The translations under genes and the position numbers were made by a program. From contig NZ_GG695972.1 of assembly GCF_000159955.1 (NCBI RefSeq), positions 148,983-159,536 on the forward strand: a DNA stretch of 10,554 nt. The letters are read 5' to 3'. The notes beneath the pieces were generated by a model. That model did no database searches. It was not told where the DNA came from and saw only the letters and a list, made by a program, of their open reading frames with translations. Shown here in pieces: positions 6,200-10,554 of the stretch. How positions within the stretch are numbered: position 1 is the first letter of the stretch; every line of letters begins with the position of its first letter. Source of the DNA: Paenibacillus sp. oral taxon 786 str. D14. GTDB taxonomy: Bacteria > Bacillota > Bacilli > Paenibacillales > Paenibacillaceae.

Positions 6200-9100
6200 T
6201 TGAAAAAAATTTGGGCTTCGCTCTTAGCCGCACTCTTAATAATACCAATCTTTCAACAGACGACGGCGCAAGCGGCTACGCCGATCAGCATTTACATTGA
6301 TGGTAACCGGCTGACTACCGACCAGGATCCGGTTATCATTAGCGGACGGGTGATGCTGCCGCTCCGGGCTATCTTTGAAGCGCTGGACGCCAAAGTGAAC
6401 TACAACCAGACGTTGAAGACCGTTACCGCCTACAAAGACGGTACCACGATCACGCTGAAGCTGATGTCGCGTTCGGCAACCATCAACAATGAGACGGTTT
6501 TGCTCGACGTGCCGGCACAAAGCGTGAAAGGCAGAACAATGGTGCCCGTCCGCTTCGTCAGTGAGGCGTTAGGGCAGCAAGTCGGGTGGAACAATTCCGC
6601 CAAAATCGTAACGATTAAATCCGGCTTTGGATCGGGCGGATCGGGCGGCTCGGATAACGGAAGTGATCCTGGTCCGGTAACCTACGTCACGGCCCGTGAT
6701 GTAGGAAATTACGGGGATGGACGGGATTTGCAAATCAGCTTCTCGAAATCCTCGAACGAATCGCGCGTTGAACAGTATCGCGTGATGGTCGTGAAGGCAG
6801 CGAATGCTTCCAGCTTTAATCTGGCAGCCGCCCAGAAAGTCGGCTCGGCCAATTACACTTCGTTGTCTCCGTCAGGATCCGATCCGTCCTTAACGCTGTC
6901 AGCCAGCGCACGGGATGTGGACGGAGCAGCGATTCGTGAGGATCAATCCTACGTTGCTTATGTATTGGTGATCGGCAAGGGCAACAGCGCCAATACGTTG
7001 TCGAATCCATCACCGGCCTTTACGTTGACCAACACCGTGTCCGTTGCGGCTCCAACGAACGTTAAAGTCAGTGACGTGAGCGATTACGGCGATGGCCGCG
7101 ACCTGAGCGTCACCTTTACAAGAGCGCAAAATGAAAGCAACATCGCGAACTATCGCGTGTTCGTCGTCAAGACGAAGGACGCTAGCAGCTTTACAGTGAG
7201 CACGGCGAACAACCTGTCCAGCTCTTACTACACGCTTGTGTCCAAATCAGGGAGCGGATCGACGTTAACCGGTCAGTTGTCCTCTTCCACGCGGGATACG
7301 TCCGGTGATCTGATCAAGAACAGCGTGTCCTACACAGTGTTTGTGTTATCTGTGAGCAATAGTACGGGATATGCGAACAAATTGTCGTCCGGCTCCTCGG
7401 CGATTACGCTCTCACAAGGCTCGATTATCGCGCCGGTCATCACGAAGGTGGAAGACTGGAACGACTACGGCGACGGCCGCGACCTGCGGGTGAGCTTCAA
7501 CCGGATCTCGGATGAAACGCGGATCAGCTCGTACCGGATCTTCGTTGTGAAAGCCAGTGACTATGCGAACTTCAGCCTGGCCAAAGCAAACCAAGTCTCC
7601 AGCGTGAACTATACGCAGGTGAACAAGACCGGTTCGAATATTACTTCGTATGCCTTGTCCTCCAATGCCCGGGATGTCGACGGAGCCACGATTCGCAACG
7701 GTGTCAGCTATCGGGTATTCGTTATGGCCGTGGGTACCGGGGCTTACGCAGGAAACAATACGCTGTCGTCCGCTTCGGCTGCGATCACGTTAACCAATGG
7801 CAGCACGGTGGATATGGTATCGAACGTCACGGTCGAAGACGTGAGCGATTATGGGGACGGCCGCGACCTGAAAGTAACCTTCACTCGGGCTGCGAACGAA
7901 ACGTATATCAGCAATTATCGGATCCTGGTGGTTAAAACCTCGGATGCGAATAACTTTACGTTAGCCAAGGCTAACAATGTTGGCAGCGCCAATTATACGA
8001 CGGTGAGCAAGAACGGCTATACACTTTCCACGGTTCTGAAATCGGGGGCGAGAGATGTCGACGGAGCCACGATCCGCAACGGCGTCAGCTATCGGGTGTT
8101 TGTCCTGTCGGTAGCCAGCAACGGATATAACCTGAGCAATGCGTTGTCTTCTTACTCCTCGCCGATTACATTGTCGAACAATATGGTTAGCGCGGTTTCG
8201 AACTTGAGTGCGGCGGACGTCAGCGATTATGGGGACGGCCGTGATCTGCGGGTAACCTTTACCCGTGCTGCGAATGAAACGTATATTAGCTATTACAAGG
8301 TGCTTGTGGTGAAAGCGTCGAAGACCGGAAGCTTTAATCTGAACGCAGCCAATTCGTCGAACTACTATACGACTGTCAACAAAAACGGGGCTACCTTAAG
8401 CGTAAACCTTAACGGCGCGAAGGACACCGATGGAGAAGCGATTCGCAACGGAGTTCCTTACCGGGTGTACGTCCTGTCGGTTGCCGCAAGCGGCGGCGGA
8501 TCGAACGTTCTGTCGGGATATTCGAACGAGGTTACGCTGGTGAATAGCACAGCGCTTCAGCCATTAAGCGTTTCGGCTGATGTCACAGGTAGCGGTTATT
8601 CCTACAGCGATATCGTGGTAAGCTTCAACAAACAGCCGAATGAAAGCAACGTTGAGGAATACCGCATCATGGTTGTTCCGGCAGCGAATGTGAGCAGCTT
8701 TAATCTGGAATATGCCAATACGGTGACTCTGGAAGATAACTATACGGCTGTGAAACCGAACGGACGGAACATTCAGGTTTCTTTAGGCAAGCCGAATACA
8801 GCATATGGCGTACCGTTGGATGCCAATACAACCTATCAAGTATTTGTGCTGACGGTAGCAAAATCCGGTTCGGGTATGACGAATCTGTTGTCCGGTCCAT
8901 CCGGTCAAGTGAAGCTAAAGGTTGATCCAAGTACTGTACCTGTACCTGCTGCAACCGATGTGAGTGCTAGAGTGAATGGCTCCGGCATTGAGGTGGTTTT
9001 CAGCAAACCAAGCAACGATCAAAGCATCAGCAGATATCTTGTCATTGCGGTGCCGACTTCGGGGGCTCCGGCTATCGTAGCATCCGAAAGTTACCAAGGG

Positions 9101-9280
9101 GCAACCGTATCGAAGTCGGGACCTTATTCCGTTATTCTGGATAAGGATTATGAAGGGAAAACGCTGGATTTTGAGAACAACTCCTATAGCGTTTACGTCA
9201 TTTCGGTTCCGGATATGAGCAGTTCCAGCAACTATGCCATTACCGGACCCATTTCAGTAACAACGCCAGCCACACCATAA
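6200..9280 (+). CDS. Secreted stalk-domain protein with seven tandem FN3-like repeats (1026 aa)
   Basis: A large exported protein, probably a surface or matrix component; its ligand is unknown. A signal peptide (MKK, hydrophobic 5-17) is likely cut after Ala-Gln-Ala at 23-25. Residues 28-140 match the copper amine oxidase N-terminal-like 'stalk' domain (PF07833 type), with two halves marked by GRVMLPLRAIFEAL and GRTMVPVRFVSEALG. A Gly/Ser-rich linker follows at 141-159. Seven tandem beta-type domains then fill the chain at about 161-280, 284-406, 411-533, 538-660, 664-782, 787-907 and 914-1023. Each has an N/D-E-x3-I-x-x-Y-R-V-x-V-V-K-like strand, and the first five start with YGDGRDL. I see no LPxTG sortase signal, SLH domain or catalytic motif, so attachment may rely on the stalk domain. 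The TTG start is chosen from spacing to GGAGG. The gene stands alone between two terminators. An FN3-like fold is my inference. Confidence 0.88.
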   Translation: MKKIWASLLAALLIIPIFQQTTAQAATPISIYIDGNRLTTDQDPVIISGRVMLPLRAIFEALDAKVNYNQTLKTVTAYKDGTTITLKLMSRSATINNETVLLDVPAQSVKGRTMVPVRFVSEALGQQVGWNNSAKIVTIKSGFGSGGSGGSDNGSDPGPVTYVTARDVGNYGDGRDLQISFSKSSNESRVEQYRVMVVKAANASSFNLAAAQKVGSANYTSLSPSGSDPSLTLSASARDVDGAAIREDQSYVAYVLVIGKGNSANTLSNPSPAFTLTNTVSVAAPTNVKVSDVSDYGDGRDLSVTFTRAQNESNIANYRVFVVKTKDASSFTVSTANNLSSSYYTLVSKSGSGSTLTGQLSSSTRDTSGDLIKNSVSYTVFVLSVSNSTGYANKLSSGSSAITLSQGSIIAPVITKVEDWNDYGDGRDLRVSFNRISDETRISSYRIFVVKASDYANFSLAKANQVSSVNYTQVNKTGSNITSYALSSNARDVDGATIRNGVSYRVFVMAVGTGAYAGNNTLSSASAAITLTNGSTVDMVSNVTVEDVSDYGDGRDLKVTFTRAANETYISNYRILVVKTSDANNFTLAKANNVGSANYTTVSKNGYTLSTVLKSGARDVDGATIRNGVSYRVFVLSVASNGYNLSNALSSYSSPITLSNNMVSAVSNLSAADVSDYGDGRDLRVTFTRAANETYISYYKVLVVKASKTGSFNLNAANSSNYYTTVNKNGATLSVNLNGAKDTDGEAIRNGVPYRVYVLSVAASGGGSNVLSGYSNEVTLVNSTALQPLSVSADVTGSGYSYSDIVVSFNKQPNESNVEEYRIMVVPAANVSSFNLEYANTVTLEDNYTAVKPNGRNIQVSLGKPNTAYGVPLDANTTYQVFVLTVAKSGSGMTNLLSGPSGQVKLKVDPSTVPVPAATDVSARVNGSGIEVVFSKPSNDQSISRYLVIAVPTSGAPAIVASESYQGATVSKSGPYSVILDKDYEGKTLDFENNSYSVYVISVPDMSSSSNYAITGPISVTTPATP
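6680..9268 (+). repeat. Seven tandem protein-domain repeats of about 126 codons
   Basis: YGDGRD begins at residues 171, 296, 423, 551 and 677, so the period is 125-128 residues (about 378 bp). Repeats 6 and 7 have lost the motif but keep the Y-x-x-V-x-V-strand and the final S-Y/T-Y-x-V-F/Y-V-L/I-S-V segment. Each of repeats 1 to 5 also holds a second acidic motif like ARDVDGATIRNG. Repeats 3, 4 and 5 are closest at DNA level: 20-bp identical blocks occur at 7673-7692 and 8054-8073, and at 7844-7863 and 8222-8241. This suggests growth of the array by internal duplication. Confidence 0.9.
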
Positions 9281-9307
9281 GCTATTTGTAAATAGAAAAA
9301 TATTCAG

Positions 9308-9342
9308 AAAAGAGCGGTTCGCTTAAGGCGCCGCTCTTTTTT
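9308..9342 (+). terminator. Intrinsic terminator after the repeat protein
   Basis: AAAAGAGCGG (9308-9317) pairs perfectly with CCGCTCTTTT (9331-9340), with an inner CGC/GCG helix at 9320-9322 and 9328-9330. The T-run continues to 9342. The stem is flanked by A and T runs, so it could also act on transcripts from the right. Confidence 0.9.
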
Positions 9343-9372
9343 GCCTGCAATTTGCTATACGCCGGCGGTGGA

Positions 9373-9402
9373 TTGACAATCTTTTCAAAATTTATGTAAC
9401 AT
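9373..9402 (+). promoter_or_regulatory. Sigma-A promoter for the phosphotransferase gene
   Basis: A perfect TTGACA at 9373-9378 is followed after 18 bases by TAACAT at 9397-9402 (4 of 6), preceded by TG. Transcription would start near 9409, leaving a leader of about 27 bases with GAAGGA (9424-9429) as ribosome binding site. Confidence 0.65.
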
Positions 9403-9435
9403 TAAGGTCAAACTAGGGAGCGGGAAGGAAACCGA

Positions 9436-10407
9436 ATGCGGAAAATCGATGAAGTGGTCAAAGCGGACGGAACGCTGGACGATAGCAAGATCTGGCGAAG
9501 GGAACCGATGTACCAAGGCATGAACGGCCAGTGGGTGGAGCGGATCTACATCGCCCCGGGGCAGAGCTTTATTTTCAAGCCGCTGACGAACGGTGAATCG
9601 GCAGACCGGGAGGCGTGGGTGTACCGGAACGTACTGGCGGAGCTGCCTGAGATCACCGCACCGATGCTGCTTGCCGCCTCGCCGGAGGGGAGCGGCGCCA
9701 AGAGCTGGGCGATCTTCGAGAACCTCGGGCCGCTGGACCATGTCTATCGGCTGGAGTGCGCCCAGGCGGCAGCCAAGCAGCTGGCCCGCTTGCACGCGGC
9801 TCCCGCGGAACAATGGCCGGGCTTGCTTGCCCAAGGCCCGAAGCCCGGCATCGCAGCCATCGCCGCAGATGTGCTGAAGCGGCGGGAAGAGGCGTCGGCT
9901 GTCCTTAGCGGACGGGGACTGCCGGATCAATGGTTGGATTCGGCAGTCGTCTCAGCGGTCCGGGACGGTCGCGGCTTCACAGCCCAACGGCAAGTGCTGT
10001 CGCACGGCGATCTGCATCAGGGCAACTACGCCGTGACAGAGGCGGGGCGCGTGGTGTTGCTCGATTGGGAGCATGCGCACCGGAGCCTCCCGTATTGGGA
10101 TTTGTATCATCTGATCGACATGTCGCATCCCCGGTTTCCGAAGAGGATGTCGGCAGAGGATCGGATGCATCTGCTTGAAACCTATCTTACGGAAGCGGAT
10201 AAACAGGGCACGCCATGGGTCAAGGATGTGATGATCCGGGAGTACGCTTGGTTTGCTGCGATCTTTTCGATATGGATGCTCTTGTTAATCGAAGGAGATC
10301 TGCACCGAGGCGGCGGCGTGTGGACGACGGAAGGGCTGCTGCGACAGTGGGAAGAGACGTTGGACGGCTTGGACGGATGCCTTGAACTGCTGGAGAACCA
10401 TGGGTAG
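9436..10407 (+). CDS. APH-family phosphotransferase, substrate unknown (323 aa)
   Basis: A cytoplasmic kinase-fold protein of the aminoglycoside phosphotransferase / choline kinase superfamily (PF01636 type). The N-lobe has a candidate ATP-binding Lys48 (FIFKPLT) and Glu59 (DREAW). The hinge is near IFENLGPL at 93-100. The catalytic loop is LSHGDLHQGNY, with Asp192 as the likely base and Asn197 for metal, and the DFG-like metal aspartate is Asp210 in LLDWEHA. All key residues are present, so it should be active. The C-terminal part (about 265-320) is helical with a hydrophobic stretch, AAIFSIWMLLLIEG, that looks like a buried helix. GAAGGA lies 6 bases before the ATG. Nothing marks it as an antibiotic-resistance enzyme: the superfamily also phosphorylates choline, homoserine, methylthioribose, sugars and spore-coat substrates (CotS-like). 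It has its own promoter, and no terminator is evident downstream. Confidence 0.85.
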   Translation: MRKIDEVVKADGTLDDSKIWRREPMYQGMNGQWVERIYIAPGQSFIFKPLTNGESADREAWVYRNVLAELPEITAPMLLAASPEGSGAKSWAIFENLGPLDHVYRLECAQAAAKQLARLHAAPAEQWPGLLAQGPKPGIAAIAADVLKRREEASAVLSGRGLPDQWLDSAVVSAVRDGRGFTAQRQVLSHGDLHQGNYAVTEAGRVVLLDWEHAHRSLPYWDLYHLIDMSHPRFPKRMSAEDRMHLLETYLTEADKQGTPWVKDVMIREYAWFAAIFSIWMLLLIEGDLHRGGGVWTTEGLLRQWEETLDGLDGCLELLENHG

Positions 10408-10424
10408 CATATGAACACTTACGA

Positions 10425-10554
10425 TCTGCTAACGGACTGTAGTGACCTTATCAGCTCATTTTCGGAATATTTCCCGCTTTAACGGACCTGAAAGCCGCTA
10501 TTTGGGCTATAAAGAGGTGTTTCTATCGGATTTGCCCACAATAAGGTCTCTCAA
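10425..10554. repeat. Putative intergenic repeat element, cut by the window end
   Basis: The sequence after the last gene has internal repetition and no coding potential I can support. AACGGAC occurs at 10431 and 10481, exactly 50 bases apart, each followed by a similar stretch (TGTAGTGACCTTAT and CTGAAAGCCGCTAT). A third related piece, TATCGGATTTG, starts at 10524. GACCTTAT (10444-10451) is the exact reverse complement of ATAAGGTC (10541-10548). The phrases resemble dispersed intergenic sequences I recall from Paenibacillus genomes, but that link is from memory. Confidence 0.45.

Noticed and set aside
6680..9268. Repeats as a CRISPR array or DNA-level satellite
   Set aside because: The period is a whole number of codons, the frame is open throughout, and conservation is at protein level.
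9436..10407. Aminoglycoside resistance gene
   Set aside because: Only the general APH fold and catalytic motifs are visible. No subgroup signature or resistance context supports that substrate.
10464..10474. GGAATATTTCC palindrome as a terminator for the phosphotransferase gene
   Set aside because: The stem is only 4 bp with a 3-base loop and no T-run follows directly.

Overview
The window looks like chromosomal DNA of a Paenibacillus-type Gram-positive bacterium (order Bacillales). It has moderately GC-rich genes, strong GGAGG-type ribosome binding sites, intrinsic terminators with T-tracts, a lipoteichoic-acid-synthase-type enzyme, and a secreted protein with the 'stalk' (copper amine oxidase N-terminal-like) domain that is abundant in Paenibacillus. 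The genus is an inference from this combination, not from a database match.

Layout. 1-82: promoter/leader with an 11-bp-period direct repeat. 83-2638 (+): cytoplasmic GH2 beta-mannosidase. 2639-2723: short gap holding a promoter and a long inverted repeat that covers the next gene's ribosome binding site. 2724-4655 (+): five-TM LTA-synthase-family sulfatase-fold enzyme with all key catalytic residues. 4663-4718: terminator between convergent genes. 4725-5144 (-): small secreted protein of unknown function. 5145-5359: divergent promoter region. 5360-6019 (+): YiiM/YflK-type MOSC protein, followed by a terminator. 6066-6199: leader with an ECF-sigma-like promoter. 6200-9280 (+, TTG start): 1026-aa secreted protein with a stalk domain and seven tandem domains of about 120 residues, five carrying a YGDGRDL motif. 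9308-9342: terminator. 9373-9402: sigma-A-type promoter. 9436-10407 (+): APH/choline-kinase-like phosphotransferase. 10408-10554: non-coding sequence that looks like the start of an intergenic repeat element.

Most genes have their own promoter or terminator, so the window is a string of single-gene units rather than one operon. Three of the five products act at or outside the membrane: the LTA synthase homologue, the small secreted protein and the repeat protein. The beta-mannosidase finishes intracellular breakdown of imported manno-oligosaccharides and has no visible pathway link to its neighbours.

The least explained items are the YGDGRDL-repeat secreted protein with its candidate envelope-stress promoter, the inverted repeat that straddles the LTA synthase promoter and ribosome binding site, and the repeat-like sequence at the right edge. 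I see no phage, transposase, CRISPR array, tRNA or rRNA.
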